In this document: piece after piece, positions 12,301-22,570 of the stretch | Position numbering within the stretch: position 1 is the stretch's first letter | Layout of the letters: every line of letters starts with the position of its first letter | NCBI GenBank assembly: GCA_022414725.1 | Contig: CM039462.1 | Location: 96,292,876-96,356,875, forward strand | DNA length: 64,000 bases | DNA from: Microglena sp. YARC | Lineage: Eukaryota > Chlorophyta > Chlorophyceae > Chlamydomonadales > Chlamydomonadaceae | Direction: 5' to 3' | The notes under the pieces: model-generated | Databases searched by the model: none | Told to the model about the DNA's origin: nothing | Seen by the model: the letters and a program-made list of their open reading frames with translations, nothing else | Translations under genes and position numbers: made by a program

Positions 12301-13077
12301 CCACTTGCCTGACCTGGAGGAAGGCGCACAGCCCGAGAAATCTCGTGACGGTAGAGCTGCTGCCAGGGGTGACCTGTGTAACTGAAGAGGAGCCATGTGG
12401 TCTTGGCCAGCATAGCAGCCGAGTGGGAAGTAAGATGGGGTACAGCAAGCCCTCCTCGATGAAAAGGAAGGACGGCTGTCCCGAAGCGGGGGAAGAGGTG
12501 TCCTGGACGTGGTGATCCCTCCTCCTGCAGGCTAGAGGTTGCAACAAAGGCATTGAGAGAAGATTGCAACTGCTGGCGGAGAGGCGCTGGTGGTGAAGCA
12601 AAGTTAGCCTGGAAGATGAACTTGGAAGCCAAGCATTGCATAGCCACATGCGCCCTTCCAATAACATTGAGATTGCGTGAGAGCCATGGAGCTGCTGCAC
12701 GTGAGATGCTATGGGGCATGTGCTGGTAGGCTGCAGCCTTGCAAAGGGCAGTGTCTGCACCGAACGGCACGCCCAGCAATCTGTGAGGTGTGTCTGGGGG
12801 ATGGAGGTGGTAACCGGTCAAGTGATGGGTGCCAAGGGCGGGGTCCAGATCTGCAGGGAGGGGTATGTCTGCCTAGGTGATAGCGGATGTTGTCACTGAT
12901 GTCTCTGCCACGGAGGAAAGCTGATTGAGTGACGTCGATGAGATATTCCAGTGGGCGTTGCAGCCGGTGAGCCATGAGCAAAAGGATCAGCTTAAGGTCG
13001 CAATTGAGAAGGGTGATAGGACGGTAACCTGCGAGGGAGTCTTGGGGCTGACCAGCCTTGTGGAGAAGGCAGATGGT
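9356..13077 (-). mobile_element. LINE-A copy A1, 5'-truncated
   Basis: Begins (in window order) with a poly(T) of about 35 bases at 9356-9391, the complement of the poly(A) tail, and ends at 13077 where copia 1a resumes with TTACTGGCAGG. The 3' UTR (9380-10480) holds CTAGATC-type tandem repeats and C-rich tracts. The coding part (10500-13077) matches the second half of ORF2 of LINE-A2. Compared with A2 it lacks the RT palm, so it was dead on arrival or deleted later. About 7 bp of copia sequence were lost at the insertion point. Confidence 0.85.
10806..12981 (-). pseudogene. LINE-A1 ORF2 remnant (RT fingers and C-terminal domain)
   Basis: On the - strand the first block (12981-12868) reads LIDVTQSAFLRGRDISDNIR, the RT finger region. 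It then jumps straight into the post-RT linker (PLAADLDPALGTHH-like, 12850 on). A ~410-residue open frame follows (12821-11592; PHSISRAAAPWLSRNLNVIG and so on). It then shifts frame at about 11600 and 11250 and ends near 10930 with an HAFLEC zinc-knuckle-like word. The A2 copy has about 515 extra bases (39036-39550) that encode the palm with FADD, so catalytic residues are missing here. It is a fragment, not a functional gene. Confidence 0.8.
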
Positions 13078-15186
13078 TACTTACTGGCAGGAAAAGGATC
13101 GCGGGTCTGCTTCGACAGCACACAAGCCTCGCAGGGATCCTTGAAGTCCTTGAATGCCTCAGCTTCTACTTTCATGCCATGTACCATCTGCTTGGCCTGC
13201 AGAGTGGCCAAGTTTGTCATCCCCAGATGACCAAACCTGGCATGCCAAAGCTCCGGCGTCTCAACTGCAGCGCACACAGTACCGTCAGTAAAAAGAGGAG
13301 CAACTGGCATGTCTGCCTCGGGCACAATCCCCTCCACCTCATACACGCCGTTGATGCAAACCGCTTCGATGCGCACACCATTCTTGGCAAAGATACAACG
13401 TGTGTTGTCCCAGTATTCTATCTGAGCTCCGTTCCGCATAACGCTTGAGAGGGAGATCAGATTTCTGGCAGATGGAGGGACATAATGGACATTCTGCAGC
13501 TGAACATACTCTCCATTTACAGATTCCAGGAAGACATCGCCAGCGTATTCTGCCCGATGTCCCACTCCGTCAGCAAACCTGAATTGGAGTGGTGTATCCA
13601 GGTGTCTGATGTTCACAAGCAGATCGCGGTCCCCCGTGATGTTGTGGGAAGCACCTGAGTCCAGCATCCAAGTCACATCACCAATCAAAGGGGGCAAGTC
13701 CTCATCAGTGAGTGCAGCAGTGCCACCCAATCAAGGTCCAGATCTGCGCTAAGATCCAGATCCAGATCTAGATCTTGATACTGTCTCTGTCTTCATTCTT
13801 GTTGTTTACCTGCCCAGACCAGTCTTTTAGGTTTTCGCTTTGCTTCCAGTTGTCTTTCTTCTTTTCTGGTTGCCTCCCTGCTTTTGGCTTGTTTTTGCAG
13901 TTTTCTCCTTAGTTTGCTTCCCCTAGTTCAGGTTCCACCCCTTAGTTGCCTCCTTAGTTTCCTCCTCAGTTTCCCTCCTTAGTCCCCCCCCCCCCCCCCC
14001 TCCCCCCCCCCCTTTTTTTCTCTTAGTTTCCTTGCATAGTTTTCCTTTTAGTCCTCCTTAGTTTGCATCTCCTCTTTCAGTCTTCTGATCCGGTGACTGT
14101 TAGAGGTTGCAATGTTTTGGCCCCCCCCTTCATAGGCTTTTTTTCTTAGTAGTCCTAGCCCCTTCTCTTGGGCTTCCTGTTTTTGGCTTCTTCCTTGCCT
14201 CTCTGGTTTGTTTGTCTTCTGTTACCGTCCTCCTTTGTCCCTTACGTCGCCCAGGTGGTGTCAGTCCCTTAGCTGTCCCTTAGCCGTTCTTGACTTTTTC
14301 TTTGGTCTTTTCTCCTTGGTCACTAAGGGCTAGGTTTTATCAGTTGCGCCTTTTCCTGGTTCCCCCCTTTGTAAAAAAAAAAAAAAAAAAAAAAACGAGC
14401 AGGTGAAAGGCAGTGGCGACTGTGGCGTTGTTACCCGGCTGGGTCTTGGGAGTATACTTCCCGGAGGCTTTGTCAGATTTCTTCTTGCGACAATCCTTTG
14501 CAATGTGACCCGCGTTACCACAGTAGTAGCAGGTCCTCTTGTCCTTGTCTGTGGTCTGACCCGGACGCGCCTGACCTGGACGCGATGGGGGGGTGCCGCC
14601 ATGTCCAGCAAGAGCAGAGCCGTGGTCCTCAGCTCTGGTACGATCATCCTTCCTACTCATCCTTGCTTCAGCAATCAAGAGTCTGGCCAGGACATCACTC
14701 ATATCCGAGTTGTCCTCTGCCTCCAGGATTTGGACTGCAAGTGTCAAACTCCTTAGGCAGTCCATTCAACACAGTGCTGATCAGGTCAGCAGAAGAGGTG
14801 GTATCCCCTGCTGCTTGCAAGCTGATCCCTGAGTGACTCCGCACGGGCAGTGTACTTGGCTACAGTCTCCTTGGGCTCCTTCTTCAGTTGCGCCAGCTCT
14901 CGGCGCATCAGATTCAAGCGAGCCCTGGACTTGTTCTTGGTGCAGCTCCTCAAGCTTTCAACCACATGCCCTTGGCAGTCTTCTCATTCTTGATGAAGGG
15001 CACTAGGTGATCCTTCACCTGAATGACCAGCAAGGATCTTGCTTGCAGATCATCCTCAGGGTCCACCGTGTCCTCTGAAATAGCCTTGGACACCTTCTTC
15101 AAGGCAAGGCATGCCATCATCCTAACACTCCAGACCCCATAATTGTTGTCATCCAACTTGGGCATAGAGACCCTTGTGTCCTCCAT
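13078..15186 (-). pseudogene. Copia 1a gag, protease and integrase N-terminus
   Basis: Starts at the gag ATG (15186, MEDTRVSMPKLDDNN) and is close to identical to copia 1b. Visible in order: the gag UBN2-like region, a CCHC knuckle (CYYCGNAGHIAKDC, about 14530), the protease motif MLDSGASHNIT (13660), and the integrase zinc region with HARFGHLGM and CEACVLSKQTRDPF. It is interrupted between knuckle and protease by a LINE-A 3' end (13729-14395) and has a frameshift near 14740 and another near 14950. At 13078 it runs into LINE-A1. Confidence 0.87.
13729..14395 (+). mobile_element. LINE-A 3' end inserted in copia gag
   Basis: A 667-bp insertion lies between GCCACCC and CGAGCAGG, which are contiguous in copia 1b (46851-46862). 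It consists of the LINE-A AGATCT-repeat region, the TTAGTTTCCTCC-rich 3' UTR and the terminal stem-loop, ending CCCTTTGT followed by 22 A. The target duplication is at most one or two bases. Confidence 0.88.
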
Positions 15187-15404
15187 TGTAAAGCAGATGG
15201 ATGAGGTAGAGAAGGTTGCAGAAGGGGGGTTTGCAGTCCAGCAAAAAGATGGAGCAGTCCATCTTCAGACAACTATGCAGTCCAGCACAGTACTAGGAGC
15301 TGAAGAAGAGGGGGGCTGTGCAGTCCAGCACAACAAAGCAGTCCAGCTAAAAGGAGGGGCAATCCAGCCAGCTCCAATTCAATCCGCAGTGGGGTGCGAT
15401 CCAG

Positions 15405-15430
15405 CACTTTAGCGCTATGGGCCCATAACC
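15405..15430 (-). promoter_or_regulatory. Copia 1a primer-binding site (half tRNA-iMet)
   Basis: TTTAGCGCTATGGGCCCATAACC abuts the LTR start TGTACAATAAAT. On the element's sense strand this is the complement of the anticodon arm of initiator tRNA-Met (GGGCCCAUAAC), as in Drosophila copia and yeast Ty5, where a half-tRNA primes. Confidence 0.75.
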
Positions 15431-16161
15431 TGTACAATAAATAGGCTGGGGACCAGAGAGAGAGTAAGTGGTGATTACATCAGAAACAAAACAACTACAA
15501 AGAGAAGCGAATGCCTTAGAACTAACAAGTGGGAACAGGCAATGTACAAGAAGCAGGCAAAGAGCCTTCAATATCTTAGCAAAGCAATTAGAACTAAGAG
15601 TCAGAGTATCAAAGCAGAGAGAAAGAGAGAGCTGCAAACAAAGCTGAACAACTAGCTTTGAACAAATGCGCGCAGTCAGATGCGCGCGAACAGATTCGCT
15701 CGGTCAGATGCGCGCGAACAAATGCGCGCGAGTCTCAGCTTTCTGGAGCACCAAAGATCATAGCAAGAGACGCAGTAATGGCAGTAGAACAGTAAATCTT
15801 ACCTGGGGACCAGAGAGAGAGTAAGTGGTACTCAGCTCTCGTGGGTCCCCTTTTATACTGTTCGGGAGGGAATTTTAGGAAGGCATCTTTGGAAGATTCC
15901 ACCGGTAGATTCCTTCAGTAGCTACCGCGAAGCATCCCTAAACCGGGCATCGGGCGGTAAGAACCGGTTGGAGACCACGCCTAACTCACAGTCACAACAT
16001 ATTACTACTGACTCAGTGGTGTAGCGGCATGAGCTATTCGGTGATTCGACAAGGGTTCGAATCTCTCTGGGAGCAGCGTTTTACCTTTACCTAATTAGCA
16101 TCACATGAAGTCTAATCCGACATCAAATATCACAAGGCAAGTGCTAACTGATATTCTAACA
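15431..16161 (-). repeat. 5' LTR of copia 1a (731 bp)
   Basis: In window orientation it runs from TGTACAATAAATAGGC to GATATTCTAACA, so it is bounded by TG...CA. It is the same length as the solo LTR at 16589-17319. It carries a tRNA-like segment with A- and B-box words at about 16010-16076. Confidence 0.9.
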
Positions 16162-16588
16162 CTCCAGCTCCAATTGTCGCCTCAAAGCTTCGTCTACTAG
16201 GTATCTCAGCAGCTGACATGAAGGAGCAGGGATGAGAGGGAGGAGATGAAGGATTCTGAGAGGATAAGGAAGTGGGTGGGGCTCGGAAGAAGGGAATCAG
16301 GAGAGTGCTGCTTCTAAAGTACTAAGGATGGGGGTCGGGTGGTCCCAAATTAACTTGAAGAGAATAGCCTGCCCCCCTCCAGTAGGCTGACCTCTTATGC
16401 TGACCTCTGGAGGGGGCAGAGTAGCGGATTAGACCGCATGAGCGTCTGTAACACTCAAATGGGGCACTAAGCAGCTCCCATAGCCGCGAAATTGCAGTCG
16501 CTCCAGCCGAATTGGCCGAAGCAGCTTCGCAGCAAAGTTATAAGGCGGCCGGAGAGCAGACATTGCTAGGGCGAAAAAAGGACCTCCA
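16162..16588. repeat. Repeat X unit
   Basis: One ~423-bp unit, CTCCAGCTCCAATTGTCGCC through GGGCGAAAAAAGGAC, followed by the CTCCA that forms the target duplication of the next LTR. No ORF of interest. Confidence 0.85.
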
Positions 16589-17319
16589 TGTAGAATAAAT
16601 AGGCTGGGGACCAAAGAGAGAGTAAGTGGTAATTATATCAGTAACAAAACAACTACAAAGAGAAGCGAATGCCTTAGAACTGACAAGTGGGAACAGGCAA
16701 TGTACAAGAAGCATGCAAAGAGCCTTCAATATCTTAGCAAAGCAATTAGAACTAAGAGTCAGAGTATCAAAGCAGAGAGAAAGAGAGAGCTGCAAACAAA
16801 GCTGAACAACTAGCTTTGAACAAATGCGCGCAGTCAGATGCGCGCGAACAGATTCGCTCGGTCAGATGCGCGCGAACAAATGCGCGCGAGTCTCAGCTTT
16901 CTGGAGCACCAAAGATCATAGCAAGAGACGCAGTAATGGCAGTAGAACAGTAAATCTTACCTGGGGACCAGAGAGAGAGTAAGTGGTACTCAGCTCTCGT
17001 GGGTCCCCTTTTATACTGTTCGGGAGGGAATTTACGGAAAGCATCTTTGGAAGATTCCACCGGTAGATTCCTTCAGTAGCTACCGCGAAGCATCCATAAA
17101 CCGGCCGTTGGTCGGTAAGAACCGGTTGGACACCACGCCTAACTCGTACTCACAACATATTACTACTGGCTCAGTGGTGTAGCGGCATGAGCTATTCGGA
17201 GATTCAACAAGGGTTCGAATCCCCCTGGGAGCAGCGTTTTACCTTTACCTAATTAGCATCACATGAAGTCTAGTCCGACATCAAATATCACAAGGCAAGT
17301 GCTAACTGATATTCTAACA
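16589..17319 (-). repeat. Solo LTR of copia family 1
   Basis: 731 bp, TGTAGAATAAATAGG to ATATTCTAACA, flanked on both sides by CTCCA (16584-16588 and 17320-17324). There is no internal domain, so this is a solo LTR from LTR-LTR recombination, or part of a tandem X+LTR duplication because the neighbouring element sits at the same X position. Confidence 0.92.
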
Positions 17320-17872
17320 CTCCAGCTCCAATTGTCGCCTCAAAGCTTCGTCTACTAGGTATCTCAGCAGCTGACATGAAGGAGCAGGGATGAGAGGGAG
17401 GAGATGAAGGATTCTGAGAGGAAGGAGGAGTGGGTGGGGGCTCGGAAGAAGGGAATCAGGAGAGAGCTGCTTCTGAAGTACTAAGGATGGGGGTCGGGTG
17501 GTCCCAAATTAACTTGAAGAGAATAGCCTGCCCCCCTCCAATAGGCTGACCTCTTATGCTGACCTCTGGAGGGGGCAGAGTGGCGGATTAGACCGCATGA
17601 GCGTCTGTAACACTCAAATGGGGCACTCAGCAGCTCCCATAGCCGCGAAATTGCAGTCGCTCCAGCCGAATTGGCCGAAGCAGCTTCGCAGCAAAGTTAT
17701 AAGGCGGCCAGAGAGCAGACATTGCTAGGGCGAAAAAAGGACTTCCAGCTCCAATTGTCGCCTCAAAGCTTCGTCTACTAGGTATCTCAGCAGCTGACAT
17801 GAAGGAGCAGGGATGAGAGGGAGGAGATGGAGGATTCTGAGAGGAAGGAGGAAGTGGGTGGGGCTCGGAAGA
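17320..17872. repeat. Repeat X, one unit and a truncated second
   Basis: A full X unit (17320-17743) is followed directly by about 129 bp of the next (17744-17872, TCCAGCTCCAATTGTCGCC...). This proves that X is tandem even without an LTR between units. The array is cut by LINE-B. Confidence 0.85.
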
Positions 17873-18678
17873 GTGGATAGTAGTTTTTGGGGGTGGATCT
17901 GCTGCTCCTGCCCTGAAGACTGTTTTTTGTTTGCTTTTTCCTGGACCTGTTTATCAGTAGCATGCCCTGCTTTGGTCTTCTTCCTTACAGAGCTTGCTTG
18001 CCTGCATTGGAGAAGAAGTGGCATGCTACTTGACAGCTGAGTTGGCTCGCCGGTCTGCTGATGGAGTGATGCCCTAATGCACTGGACTGTCATAGGAGTG
18101 ATGCCCTGTACCGTGTTGTATCTTGCGTCTGCAGGTTCAGGAGGCTTACTTAGAAGCTACATAGTTTTTGTTACCTTGTTTCTGCTACCTTTGAACTGTC
18201 AGCATGCCGCGTTCTGGTCGTCTTTGCAGAGCTTGCTGATCTGCATGGGTGACCTAGCGACATGTTACTAAGAGTCTGTGCTGGTTTGCTAAAGGAGTGA
18301 TGCCCTGATGCACTAGCCTGTTACAGGAGTGATGCTCTGCAGTGTTTTAATCTTAGATCAGCAAGACCTTTGCTTGCATGCCTTTCCTTCTTTTTCTGTG
18401 TTGCTCTTGGAGGTTACAGTGGTGTTTTGTTGGTTGGGGAGGAACAGTGTTGCTTGGAGGTGGGGGTGGTGCTCGGAAGGCCCTTAGTCCTATGTCCTCC
18501 TAGTAATTAGTTAGTGTCCCTCGGTCTTTTGTCCCCTAGTCTTTTCGTCTTTTGTCTTAGCGGACTTTTGGTCCATGTCCTCTAGTCTTCTTCTTTGGTT
18601 TTTCTTCCTCGGTCACATAGGGCTAGGTTTTATCAGATGTTCCCTTTCCTGGTTCCTCCCTATGTAAAAAAAAAAAAA
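17873..18678 (+). mobile_element. LINE-B copy, 3' portion
   Basis: Contains about two and a half copies of a ~230-bp unit (GTGATGCCCTGATGCACT... and GCATGCC...CAGAGCTTGCT words, 17890-18370), then a TTAGTCCTATGTCCTCC-rich region. It ends in the stem-loop ACATAGGG...CCCTATGT followed by 16 A. The same sequence occurs inverted at 52974-53133 plus 58662-59040. The terminal 75 bp are homologous to LINE-A, so A and B are sister families or share a tail. No ORF is preserved in this part. Confidence 0.78.
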
Positions 18679-20336
18679 AAATCCACAGTGCTATCACCAT
18701 CAGCACCCTCAGCAACCTCAGCACCAGCATCAGGATCACCATCAGCATCAGCTCAACCTCCCTCAGCAGCATCAACCTCAGCTTCAGCAACAGCATCAGC
18801 ATCAGTAGCTAAAGGCTCAAAAAACAAAACAAAAAAATTGACTCCATTACAAAACCAAGCTGCACTAGCACAGGCACCTGCAGTAGGAGCCTTGGTTCAG
18901 CCACCAACGACAGCAACATCGGTCTCGGCTTTAGCACCCGCTGCATTGGCTACAGTATCAGCATCACTTGCTTTAACACCTGCACTGGCTTACACAGCTT
19001 TGCCACCGGTAGAGGAATCGGATCTTCCTACAGCAGCAGATGTTTTGACACCAACAGTAGCAGACTCAGTGTTGACAACCACATCAACAGCTTTGGTACC
19101 CACACAATCTCCTATAGCATCCTCCCCCCCCTCTCCGCTCCCCTCTAACTCTGCACTAGCAGAGTCTCCATCTTCCCCTGTCCAAGATTCCTTCCTCTCC
19201 ATCGCTCCCCCCTTATCCTCATCCCCCTCTCCAGCCCCTTTAACTCATCTCATCCAGAGTCTCCCTCTACCCCAGCTCAAGTCCCTCCTATCTCCGCCGC
19301 CCCTTCCCCTCGCAGACCCATCGCTCCCAAACCCCCGACCCATCTCTGATGCAGCAGCTGCTGCTGGTGCTGCCGCCATCTCAAGGGCAAACCAGACTCC
19401 TCCAGCCCATCCCTGTCCCCTTACTTTTCACCTCCCTCCCTCTCATGTCCCTCCCTCTTCATCCAGCCCACTGGCCACCCGACGTCCCTCCCACACAAAA
19501 AAAAAAAAAACCTTCCTTACCTCTCTCGCCATCACCCACCACCCCCCAGCCACCAGCGATCTGGACTCTCTATCAAACACCCAGCATGATCCGCTTTGCT
19601 GCCCCATTTGTCTCAACCCCTTTGGGACCGAGCCCCCTTATTGGACACCTTGTGCGCACTCCTTCCACCTTCACATGCATCACGACTTGGTTCACTATAG
19701 GACACTCCTCGTGTCCCAGCTGCAGGGGCGACTGCAGCCCAGCCCCCCTTCGATTTGGCATCCAACCTATTATTGATAGTGACAGCGATGACAACGAAGA
19801 GATCTCCGACCCCTTTTATATCCCTCTCATCCCCTCCCCTTCTTCTCTTCCTCCCCCTCCATCCCCACGCGAGGACTTGGCCCCCCTGCTCCTCCCTACT
19901 CCTCCCTCTCCTCATCTATCCCCTCGCTTTCTTCTTCCAGCCTGGGCATCCACTCGGCCCTTTGGAGCATACACCCCCCCAGATCCCACCTCCCCCGTCC
20001 TTCTCCTTCTCCCCTTCTCTTAACTCCTCCTGCACCCCCCCTTTCCACTTCACGTGCTGACAACGCCACGTTGGTGGCGCTCAGCCCCTCCTCAAGCTTC
20101 CCCCCCTCAAGCTTCCCCCCCTCAAGCTTCCCCCCCTCAAGCTTCCCCCCCTCACCGTGCCGCCTCCTCTCTTCAGGCCGTTCACCCTTACAGGCCACCC
20201 CTCTTCAACAGGCTGTCCACTCTCGCAAGAGAACTCGGACAGTCCCAGAAGACCAACAGCCCTGGTGGGCAGTCTCTCTTCCAAGCACCTCTCTCTCTGA
20301 AATGTCCCCTAGGTCAACCCGCAAATCTGCACGCTG
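18679..20336 (+). pseudogene. LINE-A ORF1: low-complexity protein with RING-H2 finger
   Basis: The frame opens in a TCAGCA-rich region coding Ser/Ala/Pro, continues Pro/Ser-rich for about 300 residues, and then gives CCPICLNPF ... PCAHSFH (19590-19670). One extra A near 19673 shifts the frame, and the finger continues in the next frame as CITTWF...SCPSCRGDC (to 19735). Together this is C-x2-C...C-x-H-x2-H...C-x2-C, a RING-H2 pattern typical of E3 ubiquitin ligases. After it come an acidic stretch and a Pro-rich tail with four CTCAAGCTTCCCCCC repeats (20090-20150). A 14-A tract at 19497-19510 (in-frame Lys run) looks inserted. The start codon is not identifiable because the copy begins abruptly after LINE-B. 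Protein-protein or ubiquitin-related function is an inference from the finger only. Confidence 0.7.
19497..19510 (+). repeat. Poly(A) tract inside ORF1
   Basis: Fourteen A in an otherwise C-rich coding region (CCTCCCACAC before, CCTTCCTTACC after). It resembles the poly(A)-only insertions seen elsewhere in this window, but there is no paralogue here to prove insertion. Confidence 0.5.
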
Positions 20337-20352
20337 AAATATCAGCGGCAAC

Positions 20353-20503
20353 ACGTCGCCCAGGTGGTGTCCGTCCCTTAGCTGTCCCTTAGCCGTTCTT
20401 GTCTTTTTCTTTGGTCTTTTCTCCTTGGTCACAAAGGGCTAGGTTTTATCAGTTGCGCCTTTTCCTGGTTCCCCCCTTTGTAAAAAAAAAAAAAAAAAAA
20501 AAA
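20353..20503 (+). mobile_element. LINE-A 3' end inserted between ORF1 and ORF2 of LINE-A2
   Basis: ACGTCGCCCAGGTGGTGTCC to the terminal stem-loop and 23 A, the last ~130 bp of LINE-A. It sits immediately upstream of the ORF2 start region and separates the two ORFs. Only a 2-3 bp direct repeat (AAC) can be seen at its borders. Confidence 0.85.
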
Positions 20504-20528
20504 CGGATCACACCAGGGGAGAACACGA

Positions 20529-21497
20529 ATGAATGCACAGCATGCCCCTCCTAGGAGTACCATTGTCTGCACCAACGCGCAAGGACTTACACCCCTTAAA
20601 CTCTTTGAGCACATTTCTTGGCTTCGAGAAACGCGAGTGGATATGGCAGTGCTCACTGAAGTAAGGTCAACCTCATCACCCGAGGACCTTCTTCAACACC
20701 TCCCAGGCGCGGGGGCAATCTGGCCAGGCGCAAGATTTTTCTTTTGCCCTGGTACAGGGCACACTGAAGGCATCATCCTGATATAATATATATATATTCA
20801 TATAATATATATATTCAGAACCTTTTTATGAATGGAAATGGCACTAAGTCTTTTTGGAGCAACCTAGCCGACTATCTTTCTACTTGTAGAAGAGCAAGAC
20901 AGGAATCCCTGGACTGCTTAGTGGCACCGTAATTTATCATCCCTTTTTTTCTTCTTGTGACTTCTCAGTGTTAGCTTCTTACCTCGCCACTGTAAGTGGT
21001 TGAAGATCTGGGTCCGGCTCTAAGGGGTTTAATACCTACGCCACCAAAACGGTGGTTGGGAGTTTGGTTTGTTTGTCCTCGACACACCCCTGATGTAATG
21101 GGGTTTTTTTGCTTTGTGGGTGCTTTTTTCTTTTTGTTTAAAGCACAGAGTCTCATACACCCTCGCGCTGTGTCAAGTGACTTTAACATGTAATGTAATG
21201 TAATGTAATGTAATGTAATATAGGCATTGATGCTTTCATTGGTGACTCCGTCATCACCATTTTGTGCGTCTATGCTCCAGCCCAAGCTGCTGACAGAGAA
21301 GACTTCTTTTTCAACTGCGTGCGTCCCAACCTTCCCACTGACGGACGCCTCCTTCTCGTTGTTGGTGATTTCAACTGCATTCTTGACCCCCTCGATGCGG
21401 TCTACCCTCCTCACAGACTCAATATTGACCCCATGAGTCGCATGCAGGGGGCACCTCCCCTTGCAGACATCATGAATACCTACAGCCTACAAGACAT
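20529..21497 (+). pseudogene. LINE-A2 ORF2, AP endonuclease N-terminal part
   Basis: Frame from 20529: VCTNAQGLTPLKLFEHISWL, then VDMAVLTEVRS (the E of the AP-endonuclease motif), up to TEGIILI at 20784. It resumes after a small insertion at 21221 with GIDAFIGDSVITILCVYAPA and LLLVVGDFNCILDP (the GDFN motif), and reaches MNTYSLQDI at 21497. There the large DNA transposon splits codon ATC. The missing end (SDHRPV motif) is at 37736 onward. This domain nicks target DNA for target-primed reverse transcription. Confidence 0.88.
20785..21220 (+). mobile_element. Small retroposon with (TAATG)n tail
   Basis: A 436-bp insertion inside the endonuclease frame. It begins with an AT-rich tract, has a short LINE-like C-terminal coding trace (NLFMNGNGTKSFWSNLADYL), a non-coding part, and ends in six TAATG repeats. 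Simple-repeat tails of this type are typical of non-LTR elements that do not use poly(A). The target duplication is obscured by ATATA at both borders. Confidence 0.7.
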
Positions 21498-21577
21498 AAT
21501 GGGCGTTCCTGCTTCCCGGCCGATTTCCATTCTTATGTTCACTTTTAAGGGGTATTCTGATTTTTTACAAGTTCAAT

Positions 21578-21743
21578 CTTATGAATTAAAACATAAGATT
21601 TCGGTCAATATGTTCAAATTTGACGAAATATGCTCAATTCGAGCTCATAAGAATGGATATAGCGAATCTTATGAGCATGAAATTGCCCTATTGTGTAACA
21701 ACCTAGAAACACCAATTTTACATCTTATGTTTTTTAATGTAAG
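21578..21743. promoter_or_regulatory. Subterminal 5-10-5 dyads, left end of outer element
   Basis: CTTAT-N10-ATAAG at 21578-21597 and CTTAT-N10-GTAAG at 21724-21743. An imperfect relative (CTCATAAG...CTTATGAG) lies between them. The position close to the TIR suggests transposase or host-factor binding, but that is inference. Confidence 0.7.
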
Positions 21744-21891
21744 GAAAATGTGTAAAACTGGCAGTTATTGACCGGAATATAGAATTTAGCATTCACGGCT
21801 TATGAAAATAAACGTAAGAGTGGTTTATGAATAATATCATTAAGGTGACTATGAAACGTCATTCTCCTCCTTCTCCCCCTCCTCACCCCCA

Positions 21892-22570
21892 CTACCCCCC
21901 TAAACCTCCTCCACCTCCTCCTCTTCTTCCATCAATGTCTACATTATCTCCATCCGACTGCACGGCCTCCGGTCTAGTGTTGTCCTCAATGGCTTTGCAA
22001 GCTAAGAGCACGCTTGTGTGGTACTTCTTTGGTATCTTCATGTTGCTCGTGGGTTGGCAACTGAATTGCACGGCATCAAGGGGGATGTTGCCTGTCCATG
22101 TAGCCTTGTGGTTCCTCCCAAGCTTAACGGTAATCGGCACAAGCTTTTGGTCCATCCACTCACTAGGCCACTCTGGGTAGTCGGTGTCGGTGTACACCAA
22201 TGCCTCACCTCTCTTAGAGTATAAAGGCATTAAGTACACACATTCTACCTCTCCAATGACAGTATCAGATTTGATCTCAACCACGTCCCATCCTCTCTCC
22301 CCGCTAGAGTCTTCCACGTCAACCTTGACCACTGCTACATGTCCCAAAGCCAAATCAGTGTTGGGGTCGTAGGCGGCTTTTGTATCTGGCTTGGTCCCTT
22401 GCGAAGAATGTAAGTACAGCAGATCCGCAGTAGGTGGCCTTGCAAGTTCTGTTTCCATAGTGAGTATGTCCTTCAATCCCTTTGCCACCTCACTTTGTAG
22501 GATATCTGGCAAGTCAATGGACAAGTAATCCAAAGCTGCTATCAAGTTCTCGCCTAGGGATATCAGAGAA
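21892..22570 (-). CDS. C-terminal part of outer transposase-like protein
   Basis: An open frame of about 225 residues. It begins ASLISLGENLIAALDYLSID, continues GHVAVVKVDVEDSSGERGWD and PEWPSEWMDQKLVPITVKLG, then KKYHTSVLLACKAIEDNTRP, and ends in an acidic and then Gly-rich tail. It is clearly homologous to the C-terminus of the inner element's protein (23432-24438), about half identical. It is joined at 22570 directly to the DAMDNKKTN region in a different frame, so an internal deletion has removed the central catalytic part. I know no function for this C-terminal domain. Confidence 0.75.

Larger units (their letters stand above)
2881..16161 (-). mobile_element. Copia copy 1a, interrupted Ty1/copia LTR retrotransposon
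   Basis: A full-length but broken Ty1/copia element read from right to left: 5' LTR 15431-16161, PBS, gag-protease-integrase start 15186-13078, integrase-RT-RNase H remnants 9355-6533 and 3907-3700, 3' LTR 2881-3699. The flanks are CTCCA on the right (16162-16166) and a noisy CTCCCA on the left, so the element has a 5-bp target duplication inside repeat X. It is interrupted by a family-C element (3908-6532), a LINE-A copy (9356-13077) and a LINE-A 3' end (13729-14395). The order and sequence were deduced by comparison with the nearly intact copy 1b at 43126-48613. Confidence 0.88.

Noticed and set aside
18679..20336. Host RING E3 ligase gene
   Set aside because: It lies immediately upstream of the LINE endonuclease on the same strand and is followed by LINE-A 3' debris. 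ORF1 of the LINE is the simpler reading, although capture of a host gene cannot be excluded.
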